A stretch of 64,000 bases of DNA, taken from the NCBI RefSeq assembly GCF_009858175.1, contig NZ_CP047393.1, positions 2,232,001-2,296,000 of the forward strand, in the 5' to 3' direction. Below, in pieces: positions 15,597 through 25,255 of this stretch. The position numbers were made by a program, and so were the translations under genes. The notes under the pieces are model-generated. The model did no database searches. It was given only the letters and a program-made list of their open reading frames with translations, and was not told the origin of the DNA. The stretch comes from Pontibacillus sp. HMF3514. GTDB taxonomy: Bacteria > Bacillota > Bacilli > Bacillales > BH030062. The first letter of the stretch is position 1, and each line of letters begins with the position of its first letter.

Positions 15597-17873
15597 CTAA
15601 TCCTGTTGTTTTTTCAACGCTTCTTGTAAAGATACCTTTTTCAACTTACGCTTCGAAATCCATAGAGATACGAAATACGTAACCATAATAATCACAAATC
15701 CAAGAACAATCATAAACCAGTTTAAATTAACTGGTAGTGAGAACCCTGTTTGTTCTACTAAGGAGGTCATCATTCCATCAATACTATAATAAGCAATAGG
15801 AATCGACACCATATAAGTTATAAATACGATTGGTGTATAAACATTTAAAACCATTTTCGAAATTTCATTATCCTTATATCCCATAACCTTTAACAAGGAA
15901 ATAGAAGGTGAATTCTCTTCAACGATAAGGTTTGTTATTAGTGTTAGTACAATGACACCAATCAGAAATGCAAATCCAGCGATCCCCATAACAGAATAAC
16001 GCGTTAATTCAGATGTGGATTCAAAGTTTTCGATAGCATCTTTTTTGTTTTCAACATACAAAATATTTCCTGAATCACCTGGTTCAGTATTCGTCCATTT
16101 TGCAGTGTAAACACCTTCCGGATAACCTATAAAGGAGTTAACTTCATCAAGTTGATAATATACTGAAAAGCCAATGTACACATTCGCTACGCCTTCCACT
16201 ACTTTAGTTATCGTTTTATCGTTATATGCATTCCCTATGGTAAGTTCATCACCTTTTTCTAATTCTAAAACGGAAGCCAATGGCTTGCTAACAACAAATC
16301 CCTTTTCAGCTCTCTCATTCAATATCTCTTCATCATCATTTAGAAGTTGAATTTGATCACTTTCTGGTTTCACACCATAAATGGAAACTTTCTGATCAAC
16401 TTTTATATCCTCTTTCCCATTCAGTTGCTGGACGCTAATTTCAGCGTTTGTAAAAGGACTTGCTCCCTCCTCTAGACTACCCTGCTGAAGGGAATTGTAA
16501 TACACTCCATAGTCGTAGGTGAAAATCTTTTTATAAGTGGTCTCAACGATATCATCCATAGAGTTATACGTTACAAATCCAAATATTAATAGAATGGAAG
16601 AGAACATGACACCTATAAAGATATAGATAGCACGTGTCTTTTTCCTTACGAGTAAACGTAATCGAAAGCGAGAAATAAAGTTTCCTTTTTTAAAGAAAGG
16701 TAAGCGCTCAAACATGGATTTCTTCCCTTTAGAGACATCCTTAGGTGACAACAAATCCAGTGGCGATTGTTTCAATGGTTTACGAATCACAAAATAAGTC
16801 ATGATCAGTAAGACCACATTTGGAACAATGAATCCAATGACTAAAACCATTACATCCCAATCAAAGTAAGAAATACTTGGAAGATTGTAATATTCAGAAT
16901 ATAAATTGGTAAATGGAATGGATAGTACAGCTCCTGCAATTAGTCCTAATAGAGTTCCTATGATTCCAATTACACCTGCGTGTGACAAATAATGTCTCAT
17001 TAACTCTTTCTTTCGATAGCCCAATGCCATTAAAGTACCTATTTCTTTACGCTGTAAGTCCAGTTGGCGTTTCAAGATCATTAGCACCATCATGACTGAT
17101 AAGACTAAAATAAATAACGGTAGAGTGGTAATGACCGCTTCAGAACTCTCAATTTCTGATTCCACAAATTCAATACGTGGATTTTCGTTAGAGTTCATCC
17201 ATCTCAATAAAGAATAGTTTTCTACTACGTTATCTTTAAATGAAGCAATTTCTTCTTCACTTAGTCCTTCCCCCATCACTTGAGCAACTGATTTATTTGA
17301 TAGGTTATTTAACGTATCCTTGCCTGTTATCGCAAGTCCAAATGACTTAGGATCATTTATTAGATCACTAACTCTTTCTAATATATAAATATAATCAGGA
17401 AGATACATCATTCCTGTAACCTTAAGTTCCTGATTATTCACATTAATTGAATCCCCTACCTTAAGGTTGTGTGCCTTAGCAAAAGGTGGAGAAACGGCAA
17501 TCTCTCCTTGCTTTTCAGGCAATTCACCTTCTGATATATAGGGCTTATTAATCTCATCTGTTAAAGAGAACACACGAAGTGTTGTGTCTTCTGATTGATA
17601 TTCCACATCCGTATATGAACGTTTTTCAAGTTGGACATCAAAGTTATCTTCCCATGCGGAAAGCTGTTCTTCATGAATATCTTCGCTCACAATAAAATGA
17701 AAGTCTTCTTGATTATATGATTCTTTAAATTGCTGATTACGCGTATCCAATGTTGATATGGCCATCGACATGGACACATATAGCATGATCGATATAAGAA
17801 GTAATACAATTACGCCGAAATATTGAAATTTCTTCTCTGTAATATGACGTAAAATACTTTTTCGTAAAATCAT
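15597..17873 (-). CDS. ABC transporter permease, FtsX-like (two FtsX domains)
   Basis: The 758-residue protein has one N-terminal transmembrane helix (about 18-38), a large extracytoplasmic domain (40-240), three helices (about 250-375), a second helix and loop domain (420-625), and three C-terminal helices. This is the MacB/FtsX-type plan in which two FtsX units are fused. Motifs such as RKEIGTLMALGYRKKELMRHYL and SISLLKVMGYKDNEI are the FtsX coupling segments. Such systems export lipids or peptides or act as mechanotransducers. It overlaps its ATPase gene by 4 nt. Substrate unknown. Confidence 0.87.
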   Translation of the reverse strand: MILRKSILRHITEKKFQYFGVIVLLLISIMLYVSMSMAISTLDTRNQQFKESYNQEDFHFIVSEDIHEEQLSAWEDNFDVQLEKRSYTDVEYQSEDTTLRVFSLTDEINKPYISEGELPEKQGEIAVSPPFAKAHNLKVGDSINVNNQELKVTGMMYLPDYIYILERVSDLINDPKSFGLAITGKDTLNNLSNKSVAQVMGEGLSEEEIASFKDNVVENYSLLRWMNSNENPRIEFVESEIESSEAVITTLPLFILVLSVMMVLMILKRQLDLQRKEIGTLMALGYRKKELMRHYLSHAGVIGIIGTLLGLIAGAVLSIPFTNLYSEYYNLPSISYFDWDVMVLVIGFIVPNVVLLIMTYFVIRKPLKQSPLDLLSPKDVSKGKKSMFERLPFFKKGNFISRFRLRLLVRKKTRAIYIFIGVMFSSILLIFGFVTYNSMDDIVETTYKKIFTYDYGVYYNSLQQGSLEEGASPFTNAEISVQQLNGKEDIKVDQKVSIYGVKPESDQIQLLNDDEEILNERAEKGFVVSKPLASVLELEKGDELTIGNAYNDKTITKVVEGVANVYIGFSVYYQLDEVNSFIGYPEGVYTAKWTNTEPGDSGNILYVENKKDAIENFESTSELTRYSVMGIAGFAFLIGVIVLTLITNLIVEENSPSISLLKVMGYKDNEISKMVLNVYTPIVFITYMVSIPIAYYSIDGMMTSLVEQTGFSLPVNLNWFMIVLGFVIIMVTYFVSLWISKRKLKKVSLQEALKKQQD

Positions 17874-18571
17874 ACCCAGTTCACCTTCTCTGGATCAACA
17901 GGCGCTTCATTATAAAAGTGTTCAGTAATCTCCCCACTCTTCATACGTATAACTTTATGTGCCATTTCTCCAATTCCATTATTATGCGTGATAATACATA
18001 CAGTTGTTCCATAAGTCTCGTTTACATACTGTAGTAATTTCAATATTTTCTTTCCTGTCTCTTCATCTAATGCTCCAGTAGGTTCATCACACAAGAGCAC
18101 CCTTGGATTTTTGATGAGCGCTCGTGCAATAGCAACACGCTGCTGTTCTCCTCCACTTAACTGATGAGGGAATTTATCTTTTTTATCCCACATCCCTACT
18201 TTTTCTAAAATATCTTTCATATCTAGAGGGTTTTGACTTAATTGTCTTCCTACCTCAACATTTTCTTCTACAGTTAAAGTTGGAATCAGATTATACTGTT
18301 GAAAAATAAACCCTAGTGAATGACGGCGATACTCCGTTAAATCTTTGTCTTTCATTTTATCTAATTGATGATCATCAACTTGAATCGAACCACTGTCATG
18401 TCGATCAATTCCTCCAATTACATTAAGTAAAGTTGATTTTCCAGACCCTGATGGCCCTAAAATGGCAACAATCTTTTTGTTTGGAATTTCTATGGATGCT
18501 TCTTTTAATGCATGAACATTGACTTCACCACTTTTATAAATTTTGTTAACGTTTGATAAAACAATACTCAT
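17870..18571 (-). CDS. ABC transporter ATP-binding protein, LolD/MacB type
   Basis: A 233-residue ATPase with Walker [11 protein letters not shown]-loop [15 protein letters not shown], signature [15 protein letters not shown], Walker [14 protein letters not shown] and the H-loop ITHN. The start at 18571 was chosen because GGAGATG precedes it; the ORF extends 17 codons further without a ribosome site. It is coupled to the FtsX-like permease by a 4-nt overlap and powers it. No adjacent two-component genes indicate a bacitracin-type resistance module. Confidence 0.9.
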   Translation of the reverse strand: MSIVLSNVNKIYKSGEVNVHALKEASIEIPNKKIVAILGPSGSGKSTLLNVIGGIDRHDSGSIQVDDHQLDKMKDKDLTEYRRHSLGFIFQQYNLIPTLTVEENVEVGRQLSQNPLDMKDILEKVGMWDKKDKFPHQLSGGEQQRVAIARALIKNPRVLLCDEPTGALDEETGKKILKLLQYVNETYGTTVCIITHNNGIGEMAHKVIRMKSGEITEHFYNEAPVDPEKVNWV

Positions 18572-18705
18572 ACGCTCATCTCCAATAATATTTTTTGAAA
18601 TATATAATTCTAAATGTTTCATTTTCTACTATCATAGTACTATAAGGATTTTCAGATTACAACAAATTTTTGAAACATAAAACTTTATTCATTTCAAAAA
18701 ATCCA

Positions 18706-18739
18706 CAAAAAAAAGAGCCATGCTTTTTGCATGCCCTTT
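18706..18739 (-). terminator. Terminator of dinB
   Basis: On the minus strand GGGCATGC / GCATGGCTC around AAAAA, followed by eight T. Confidence 0.85.
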
Positions 18740-18742
18740 TAC

Positions 18743-19993
18743 TTATTTCTTTCTATAATCATCTAAAAAATCCTTTTGAAAACTTGTTGTTGGTGCCTTG
18801 CTATTATTGGGAGTCTTTAATTTCTTAAAAGGATTTGAACCATATTTTTCAGTGAGTTGATCGATTGTCGAATAGAGTTTTTCATGTTTAGCTTCTTCTT
18901 CATAAGTAAACAAGTTCAACTGCATAGCTGCATCTTGTTTTTCCGTTAAGTCTTGAGCGGTTACACCTAATAAACGAATGGGGTCCTGATTCCAATGCTC
19001 TTCTAATAACCTCATAGCATATTCATAAATATCATCTACTTGATGAATATAATCATGGAGCTGTTTACTTCTCGTAATCGTTTTCCGATCGTGGTAACGA
19101 ATCATGATCTGGAGATTTCGAGCATAGACTTCTTTTCGGTCCATACGATCTGCAACCTTTTGAGACAGCCGCCTAATTAAGCGTTGGATCTCCTGTTCAT
19201 CTGTTGTATCATGCGGCAATGTTTGTGAGTTTCCAATACTTTTAAATTCTGAAACCGCATCGGGATCAACAGGGCGATTATCTTCGCCGTTAGCCCGGTT
19301 TCGTAAACGTTCTCCATTAATGCCCAAAAGACTTTTTAGTTGCATAACATCCGCTTTAGCTAAATCACCGATCTTACGAATCTCAATTGATTGTAATTTT
19401 TCAGCTGTCTTTTGCCCAACACCATACATCTCACCAATCTCCATTGGCCAAAGTTTATGTGAAATATCTCTTTTCCGTAATACGGTAATCCCCATCGGCT
19501 TTTTCATATCGGAAGCCATTTTTGCTAGAAACTTATTTGGGGCAATTCCAATTGAACAAGGTAACTCTAATCTATCTAAAATAGTTTGTTGAATACGTTC
19601 TGCGATCTCTAAAGGTGTCCCCTGATCTTCGCATTCTGTAATATCCATGTATCCTTCATCAATCGATACAGGTTGGACATAGGGTGTAATGTCAGACAGA
19701 ATCGAAAAAATCTCACGAGAAGCTTCACGATAATGCTCAAAGTTTGGACGCATCACAATTAACTCAGGACATAACCGTCTCGCTTCCCATAAAGGCATCG
19801 TGGTTTTAACACCTTTAGCACGAGCTTCATAGCTACTTGTAACAACAATTCCTTTACGCTCTTCAGGATTTCCCGCTATGGCAAGAGGTTTTCCTTTCAA
19901 TTCTGGATTGCGTGTCATTTCCACTGAAGCATAGAAACTGTTCATATCTACGTGAAAAATAACGCGTCCCTTTTTCGGATAGTATTTCGACAT
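18743..19993 (-). CDS. dinB: DNA polymerase IV (Y family)
   Basis: The 416-residue protein has the Y-family palm motifs FHVDMNSFYASVE near 14 and SIDEGYMD near 110, which carry the catalytic acidic residues. A helix-hairpin-helix region follows (YGVGQKTAEKLQ and LKSLLGINGERL), then the little-finger domain. Near the C-terminus AMQLNLF is a beta-clamp-binding motif of the QLxLF type. It carries out translesion synthesis opposite damaged bases. Closest to B. subtilis YqjH (PolY1), in line with the yqj gene order around it. A LexA-like site lies in the upstream divergent region. Confidence 0.92.
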   Translation of the reverse strand: MSKYYPKKGRVIFHVDMNSFYASVEMTRNPELKGKPLAIAGNPEERKGIVVTSSYEARAKGVKTTMPLWEARRLCPELIVMRPNFEHYREASREIFSILSDITPYVQPVSIDEGYMDITECEDQGTPLEIAERIQQTILDRLELPCSIGIAPNKFLAKMASDMKKPMGITVLRKRDISHKLWPMEIGEMYGVGQKTAEKLQSIEIRKIGDLAKADVMQLKSLLGINGERLRNRANGEDNRPVDPDAVSEFKSIGNSQTLPHDTTDEQEIQRLIRRLSQKVADRMDRKEVYARNLQIMIRYHDRKTITRSKQLHDYIHQVDDIYEYAMRLLEEHWNQDPIRLLGVTAQDLTEKQDAAMQLNLFTYEEEAKHEKLYSTIDQLTEKYGSNPFKKLKTPNNSKAPTTSFQKDFLDDYRKK

Positions 19994-20027
19994 ACTGCTA
20001 CACCCTTCTTCAATCTTCTAAAGAAAA

Positions 20028-20081
20028 CTTGCCGATTGGCAAGCCTTATAAGGCGCAGACAGAGGGTTAGTTGCGCTTATA
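20028..20081. repeat. Compact double-hairpin element upstream of dinB
   Basis: CTTGCC-GATT-GGCAAG (20028-20043) is followed by TATAAGGCGCA / TTGCGCTTATA (20047/20071), a ten-pair stem with one bulged G. It lies in the dinB leader and resembles multi-copy intergenic hairpin elements I recall from other Bacillaceae; no terminator T-run. Confidence 0.5.
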
Positions 20082-20149
20082 CTTCATTCTTTCAAAATTT
20101 TCACTACGTCGAATTGCTTCTTAGGTAAAATTTTATTCACTCTTAACAT

Positions 20150-20163
20150 GGAACATAAGTTCT
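20150..20163. promoter_or_regulatory. Possible LexA (SOS) box
   Basis: GGAACATAAGTTCT contains the GAAC-N4-GTTC core of the Bacillus LexA site, though both outer bases differ from consensus. It lies between dinB and the divergent gene at 20233. On the minus strand a TATAAT is adjacent, so LexA bound here would cover the dinB transcription start. Confidence 0.4.
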
Positions 20164-20232
20164 ATATGGTATTATAACATATATTGTATATATTCGTGTT
20201 ATGTGACTCTTCAATCATTAAGGGGGAATATC

Positions 20233-20556
20233 ATGTTCATTGAGGTTCAATTATCACTCATCATTTTAAGTATCTATGTAGTATGTATGACGCTAACTGT
20301 GTTCACAACTTTGGTTGTATGGATTAAAACGAAACGAAACCATAAAGCTTATGGATTCCTAATGACGTTCTACGCTCTATTTTCAATAGGGGCTATCAAC
20401 CTGTTTTCTGGTATGCATACTTATTCACATCATCCATTGGGCAACGTATTTAATATGATATTCACCTTCTTTATCTGGTCTCTTGCTTTTATTAGTTTTG
20501 TAATTAGTTTATGGTTCTTTATTAAACCACATCTTCTAAAGTATTCGGATAAATAG
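20233..20556 (+). CDS. Hypothetical membrane protein (107 aa)
   Basis: The start at 20233 follows AGGGGGAAT. Three transmembrane helices are visible: about 7-28, 38-57 and 77-97, joined by a basic loop (KTKRNHKAYG) and a His-rich extracellular loop (GMHTYSHHPLG). No known domain. It is divergent from dinB and shares its upstream region, so the LexA-like site could act on it too. It ends in a strong terminator shared with the convergent gene. Confidence 0.7.
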   Translation: MFIEVQLSLIILSIYVVCMTLTVFTTLVVWIKTKRNHKAYGFLMTFYALFSIGAINLFSGMHTYSHHPLGNVFNMIFTFFIWSLAFISFVISLWFFIKPHLLKYSDK

Positions 20557-20557
20557 A

Positions 20558-20600
20558 AAACCTCCATCACATATGGCTCTCAATGTGATGGAGGTTTCTA
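20558..20600. terminator. Bidirectional terminator
   Basis: Fifteen-pair stem AAACCTCCATCACAT / ATGTGATGGAGGTTT; overlaps the end of the convergent small gene. Confidence 0.9.
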
Positions 20601-20807
20601 ATGCTCCCCTTCATTCAATTGTGCAAGCTTTTTACCCCTACTTTGGGTTTTAGTAAATGCATAAGAACGTGTAGCTGCACGATTATATATCAAATCAAAC
20701 TTGCTTTTGGCAAGTCTGCGTTTGGCAATGGACTCATTTGGGTTGTTCAAAACCCCAAGATGTTGCTCTAATTGCCATTTCTCTTTACTTGATACCAATA
20801 CTTTCAT
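20598..20807 (-). CDS. Small basic hypothetical protein (69 aa)
   Basis: It starts MKVLVSSKEKWQLEQHLGVL, then a basic helical stretch (ESIAKRRLAKSKFDLIYNRA) and ends with KTQSRGKKLAQLNEGEH. No signal, membrane segment or domain. The start follows GAAGAGG. It lies 14 nt downstream of the DUF4257 gene, so the two probably form an operon. Confidence 0.65.
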   Translation of the reverse strand: MKVLVSSKEKWQLEQHLGVLNNPNESIAKRRLAKSKFDLIYNRAATRSYAFTKTQSRGKKLAQLNEGEH

Positions 20808-20821
20808 ACAAAACCTCTTCC

Positions 20822-21409
20822 TTATTTGTTATATGATTTCTTCTCATGGGTAGCCGCTACTTCATTAGAAGAGCTTGTATGCTGTGTGCTATTACCATAC
20901 TCCTCAATTCGATCTAGTTTCTCTTGATATTCAATCGTTGCGTTATCCAAAGATTGCTCTTGAAACTTTTGAATATAAGATAAACCAGCAAATCCCGCTA
21001 ATAGTGACGTAACAATAATCGACAATGGATTTTCTGTCCCTGTTAACGAGACTGTACTTTTGGCAATCACCCCAGCTCCAGCACCAATTAATAAATCTCC
21101 AAGCACCCCTAACTCAAAAAGGATTGGATCTGTCTCTTTATTTTCTCCAAAACGAAATCCTAATAAAAACAACAAAAATAACACGGCAGCTTTCAGGGTC
21201 GTTAATCCCCACAATACCCCTTTCAGAACAGGGCCATGAGACGACAGATGAAGCTCTTTAAAACCATCAAAACGATAATCAATACTAATAATCGGCAACA
21301 AAATACATGCGTTACGTTTGTAATGCCCAATCAAAGCTCCTACCAAACTAACCAAAATCGCTACTTCGAACATGTCCCACAATTCGACTAATGAAATAAT
21401 CTTCTCCAT
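20822..21409 (-). CDS. DUF4257 family membrane protein
   Basis: The 195-residue protein has hydrophobic helices at about 12-30, 68-88 and a glycine-rich pair near 100-145 (LLIGAGAGVIAKSTVSLTGTENPLSIIVTSLLAGFAGLSYI). A charged coiled-coil tail follows. The glycine-rich block fits the DUF4257 family of Bacillaceae, which has no assigned function. First gene of a two-gene operon with the small basic protein. Confidence 0.7.
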   Translation of the reverse strand: MEKIISLVELWDMFEVAILVSLVGALIGHYKRNACILLPIISIDYRFDGFKELHLSSHGPVLKGVLWGLTTLKAAVLFLLFLLGFRFGENKETDPILFELGVLGDLLIGAGAGVIAKSTVSLTGTENPLSIIVTSLLAGFAGLSYIQKFQEQSLDNATIEYQEKLDRIEEYGNSTQHTSSSNEVAATHEKKSYNK

Positions 21410-21585
21410 ATCATCACCCTTCTCTATATCATATCTATAGAATATATGTATTATTTTGAATTTTCAATATATTTTACAGAAATTACTACAATTGGATTAT
21501 GTCTTTCTGGAATTCATAGGAAAAAAGGTAGATATAAACCTGAAATTGCCTGTTTAGATATGAAGGGACTGGATCGAGGACCAAT

Positions 21586-21634
21586 CATAACAAAAAACGC
21601 ATGAGGTTTTCGCCCTCATGCGTTTTTTGTTATG
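21586..21634. terminator. Bidirectional terminator of the yqjE-end operon
   Basis: Long stem CATAACAAAAAACGCATGAGG with its full complement; it includes the stop codon of the peptidase gene. Confidence 0.95.
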
Positions 21635-22757
21635 CATTTGATGCTTCATCTATAATGGCTAAAATCATCTCAGCTGTTTTTTCTAACTCAGAAAGTGGCA
21701 TGCGTTCGTTGGTTGTATGAATTTCCTCATAACCTACGCAAAGGTTAACAGTCGGAATACCATGTCCAGCGATGATATTAGCATCACTTCCGCCGCCACT
21801 TGTTAGAAGCTCACTAGAACGACCAATTTTTTCAGCTGCTTTTCTCGCTACTTCAACTACTTGCTCGCCCGCTTCATGTTTAAATCCTGGGTACATGACC
21901 TGAACGTCAATGTCTACACTTCCACCCATTTCTTCAGCTGTTTCTTTGAATGCTTTTCGCATCTTCTCTACTTGTTCTTCCATTTTTTCAGGAACTAGAG
22001 ATCTTGCCTCAGCTAGGATTTCCACATGATCGCATACAATGTTTGTTTTTTGACCACCTTCAAAACGTCCAATATTTGCAGTCGTTTCATCATCTATGCG
22101 TCCTAATGGCATTTTCGAAATCGCTTTAGAAGCTAATGTAATAGCCGAGATACCTTTTTCAGGTGCAACACCAGCATGAGCTGTCTTGCCCTTAATAACT
22201 GCATTGATTCTTGCTTGTGTTGGTGCTGCTACTACAATATTCCCTACTAATCCATCACTATCAATAGCATAGCCGTATTTCGCTTTTAAGTGCTTCGGAT
22301 CAAGCGCTTTTGCCCCTACTAGGCTGGACTCTTCACCGACTGTAATAATAAACTGAATATCACCGTGCTCAATGTTGTTCTCTTTTAGAGAACGAATCGC
22401 TTCTAAAATGCCAGCTACACCCGCTTTATCATCTGCGCCAAGGATGGTTGTCCCATCTGTCACGATATAACCATTTTCAATAGAAGGTTTAACACCTTTA
22501 CCAGGTAGAACTGTATCCATATGGGATGTGAAGTAGATTGTATCTACTCCTTTTATTGTTCCTTTAAGATTACAAATTAAGTTCCCTGCGCCATGGCCGG
22601 TTTCTTCCTTTGTATCATCTTCCGTAACCTCAACACCAAGGTCCGTGAATTTTTTGGTAAGAACTTGGGCAATCTCTGCTTCATCCCCAGTTTCAGAATC
22701 GATTTGAACAAGTTCTAGAAATTCTTCGATTAGTCTATCTCGATTGATGCTTGGCAT
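21630..22757 (-). CDS. M20 family peptidase, PepT-like (YqjE)
   Basis: A 375-residue di-zinc exopeptidase of the peptidase T type. Metal-ligand motifs are TSHMDTV near 76, GADDKAGVAG near 108, GEESSLVGA near 142 and DSDG near 166; TSGGGSDANI near 318 lies by the last metal-binding region. The dimerisation domain carries HAGVAPEKG. It cleaves short peptides, probably tripeptides. Synteny (next to yqjD-type carboxyltransferase) identifies it as the YqjE orthologue. Ribosome site AAGGAGG; 110 nt after the carboxyltransferase gene, probably the last gene of the mutase operon. Confidence 0.88.
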   Translation of the reverse strand: MPSINRDRLIEEFLELVQIDSETGDEAEIAQVLTKKFTDLGVEVTEDDTKEETGHGAGNLICNLKGTIKGVDTIYFTSHMDTVLPGKGVKPSIENGYIVTDGTTILGADDKAGVAGILEAIRSLKENNIEHGDIQFIITVGEESSLVGAKALDPKHLKAKYGYAIDSDGLVGNIVVAAPTQARINAVIKGKTAHAGVAPEKGISAITLASKAISKMPLGRIDDETTANIGRFEGGQKTNIVCDHVEILAEARSLVPEKMEEQVEKMRKAFKETAEEMGGSVDIDVQVMYPGFKHEAGEQVVEVARKAAEKIGRSSELLTSGGGSDANIIAGHGIPTVNLCVGYEEIHTTNERMPLSELEKTAEMILAIIDEASNA

Positions 22758-22867
22758 GTCTTTTCCTCCTTCATATGTAAAAACACATATTCATGTGCTT
22801 TGCCTTCTGAAAACACGCTCTATTAGTACGTTAGCGGAACGCCTTGTACGTGTCAAACACATCCCCT

Positions 22868-24415
22868 TTACAGAGGGATATTTCCGTGTTTCTTCTTCGG
22901 TCGTTCTACGTGTTTATTCTTTAACATATCCAACGCCTGAATTAGAGAAATACGTGTTTCTCTTGGATCGATAACATCATCTACCATACCTAATCCAGCC
23001 GCAACATAAGGATTCGCAAACTTTTCACGGTATTCATCAATCTTTTCCTGACGCGTGGCTTCAGGATCATCACTATTTTGAATATCCTTAGCAAAAATGA
23101 TATTGGCCGCTCCTTCAGGTCCCATGACAGCAATCTCGGCGTTTGGCCATGCGTACACTAGGTCCGCTCCAATGGACTTACTATTCAGAGCAACATAAGC
23201 TCCACCGTAAGCTTTACGCGTAATAACTGTAATTTTAGGAACAGTTGCTTCAGAATATGCATATAAAATTTTCGCACCATGACGGATAATTCCACCATGT
23301 TCCTGCTTAACCCCTGGAAAGAATCCGGTAACATCCTCAAAAGTAATTAAAGGGATGTTAAATGAATCGCAGAAACGAATAAAACGAGATGCTTTATCAG
23401 AGGAATCAATATCTAATCCACCGGCCATATACTTCGGTTGATTACATACTAACCCAATTGTTTTTCCTTTTAGACGCGCAAAACCAACTACGATGTTTTT
23501 TGCAAAGTCTGGATGGATCTCAAAAAATGAACCATCATCAACCACTTGATCTAAGACCGTACGTACATCGTAAGGTCGAATCGGATCAAAAGGAATTAAA
23601 TCGGTTAAGTCAGGACGATAGTGGTCCTCATCATCCATTTCAATTTGTTTCGGTTTTTCCTGATTATTAGCAGGAAGATACTTAATTAGATCACGTACTT
23701 GGTCTAATGCTTCCTCCTCTGAAGAGGCTTTTAAGTGAGCATTCCCACTTTTACTGTTGTGGACTTGAGCTCCCCCTAAACCTTCAGAGCTTATCTGTTC
23801 ACCTGTTACCGTTTCGATAACTTTTGGTCCAGTAATAAACATTTGCGACGTTTTTTCCACCATAATGACAAAATCCGTAATGGCTGGAGAATAAACAGCC
23901 CCACCTGCACATGGCCCCATAATGACAGAAATCTGAGGAATTACACCGGAATAGATCGAGTTGCGATAAAACACCTGACCGTAGCCATCAAGGGAAGACA
24001 CCCCTTCTTGAATCCGAGCTCCGCCAGAATCATTTAAACCGATAAAAGGGGTTCCATTTTCGGCTGCTAAATCCATAACAGCAGCAATCTTTTTCGCATG
24101 CATTTCGCCCAGTGCTCCACCAAATACCGTAAAGTCCTGTGCAAACAGATACACATCTTCTCCGTTTACTTTCCCAAAACCTGTTACGACACCTTCTCCA
24201 GGAGCTTCTTTTCCTTCCATTCCGAAGTCCGTATTACGATGTTCCATAAATGCGTTTAGTTCAACAAATGTCCCATCATCAAGCAGGTAATCGATACGCT
24301 CACGTGCAGTCATTTTCCCTTTTTCATGTTGCTTTTCAATGCGGTCATCACCACCGCCTAATTCAACATTTCTACGTTTATCATAAAGTTCATTAATCTT
24401 ATCAAAAATATCCAT
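22868..24415 (-). CDS. Acyl-CoA (propionyl/methylmalonyl-CoA) carboxyltransferase subunit (YqjD)
   Basis: A 515-residue biotin-dependent carboxyltransferase with both crotonase-fold halves: GKMTARERIDYLLDDG near 34, NDSGGARIQEGV near 118, GPCAGGAVYSPA near 155, and in the second half FEDVTGFFPG and RKAYGGAYVAL. It matches propionyl-CoA carboxylase beta / MmdA proteins and B. subtilis YqjD. With the mutase and epimerase it should interconvert propionyl-CoA and methylmalonyl-CoA. The biotin carboxylase and biotin carrier partners are not in this window. Its start overlaps the stop of the upstream fusion gene (TAATG). Confidence 0.9.
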   Translation of the reverse strand: MDIFDKINELYDKRRNVELGGGDDRIEKQHEKGKMTARERIDYLLDDGTFVELNAFMEHRNTDFGMEGKEAPGEGVVTGFGKVNGEDVYLFAQDFTVFGGALGEMHAKKIAAVMDLAAENGTPFIGLNDSGGARIQEGVSSLDGYGQVFYRNSIYSGVIPQISVIMGPCAGGAVYSPAITDFVIMVEKTSQMFITGPKVIETVTGEQISSEGLGGAQVHNSKSGNAHLKASSEEEALDQVRDLIKYLPANNQEKPKQIEMDDEDHYRPDLTDLIPFDPIRPYDVRTVLDQVVDDGSFFEIHPDFAKNIVVGFARLKGKTIGLVCNQPKYMAGGLDIDSSDKASRFIRFCDSFNIPLITFEDVTGFFPGVKQEHGGIIRHGAKILYAYSEATVPKITVITRKAYGGAYVALNSKSIGADLVYAWPNAEIAVMGPEGAANIIFAKDIQNSDDPEATRQEKIDEYREKFANPYVAAGLGMVDDVIDPRETRISLIQALDMLKNKHVERPKKKHGNIPL

Positions 24416-25239
24416 TATTTGCCCTCCTCATGCTGACAAAGTTCAAATAGTACGCCATTTGCTGCTTTTGGATGTAAGAAAGCTACTTGAGAGTCGTGAG
24501 CTCCTGCTTTTGCCTCTTCGTGGATAAGGTCGATTCCATCTTCTTTGTATTGACGAAGACGTTCATGAATATCTTTCACTTCAAGAGCTATATGATGGAT
24601 CCCCTCTCCTCGCTTTTCAATATACTTAGCGATTGGAGAATCCTCATGAGTTGGTTCTAATAGTTCAAGTTGTGTTTCACCTAATTGAATAAAGGCTACT
24701 TTCACACCTTCTGACTTCACTTCCTCAACATTTTGTAATCTAAGCCCTAATGTATTTGTGTAAAACGGTAATGCGTGTTCAATGTTGCTAACTGCAATAC
24801 CAATATGAGCAATCTTCTCAGGAGGTTCTAGACTAGATGATGCTTCAGGATCTATTAATCTCTTAATATATTTTGCAATTTCTTCAGTTGGACTTCCTGG
24901 AGTGAAGATTTTATTTACACCGCCATTCTCAAGAGGTGGGATGTCCTCATATGGGATAACACCCCCACCAATAACTGGAATATCTTCTGCCTGATTCTCT
25001 TTTAAAAGTTCTACGACTTTAGGAAATAAAGAATTATGAGCTCCAGATAAAGAGGATAATCCAATAACATCAACATCCTCTTGAATAGCAGCTTGAACAA
25101 TTTGACCTGGGGATTGACGTAAACCCGTATAGATAACCTCCATCCCATGATCTCGCAATGCTTGAGCAATAACGAGTGCACCGCGGTCATGTCCATCAAG
25201 CCCTGGTTTTGCGATTAGTACACGTATTTTTCGATTCAT
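24415..25239 (-). CDS. Fusion of B12-binding mutase subunit and methylmalonyl-CoA epimerase
   Basis: Residues 1-132 form a cobalamin-binding domain with the DxHxxG-type motif GLDGHDRGA near 14, SSLSGAHN and [10 protein letters not shown]. Residues 144-270 form a VOC-fold epimerase ([33 protein letters not shown] and NGVLFELCQ). The first half completes the mutase encoded just upstream, which has only the catalytic barrel; the second half corresponds to YqjC. The start at 25239 follows AAAGGAG by 7 nt, 16 nt after the mutase stop; the longer ORF lies inside the mutase gene. One protein thus supplies two successive steps of the propionate pathway. Confidence 0.9.
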   Translation of the reverse strand: MNRKIRVLIAKPGLDGHDRGALVIAQALRDHGMEVIYTGLRQSPGQIVQAAIQEDVDVIGLSSLSGAHNSLFPKVVELLKENQAEDIPVIGGGVIPYEDIPPLENGGVNKIFTPGSPTEEIAKYIKRLIDPEASSSLEPPEKIAHIGIAVSNIEHALPFYTNTLGLRLQNVEEVKSEGVKVAFIQLGETQLELLEPTHEDSPIAKYIEKRGEGIHHIALEVKDIHERLRQYKEDGIDLIHEEAKAGAHDSQVAFLHPKAANGVLFELCQHEEGK

Positions 25240-25255
25240 AGTTAAACTCCTTTCC

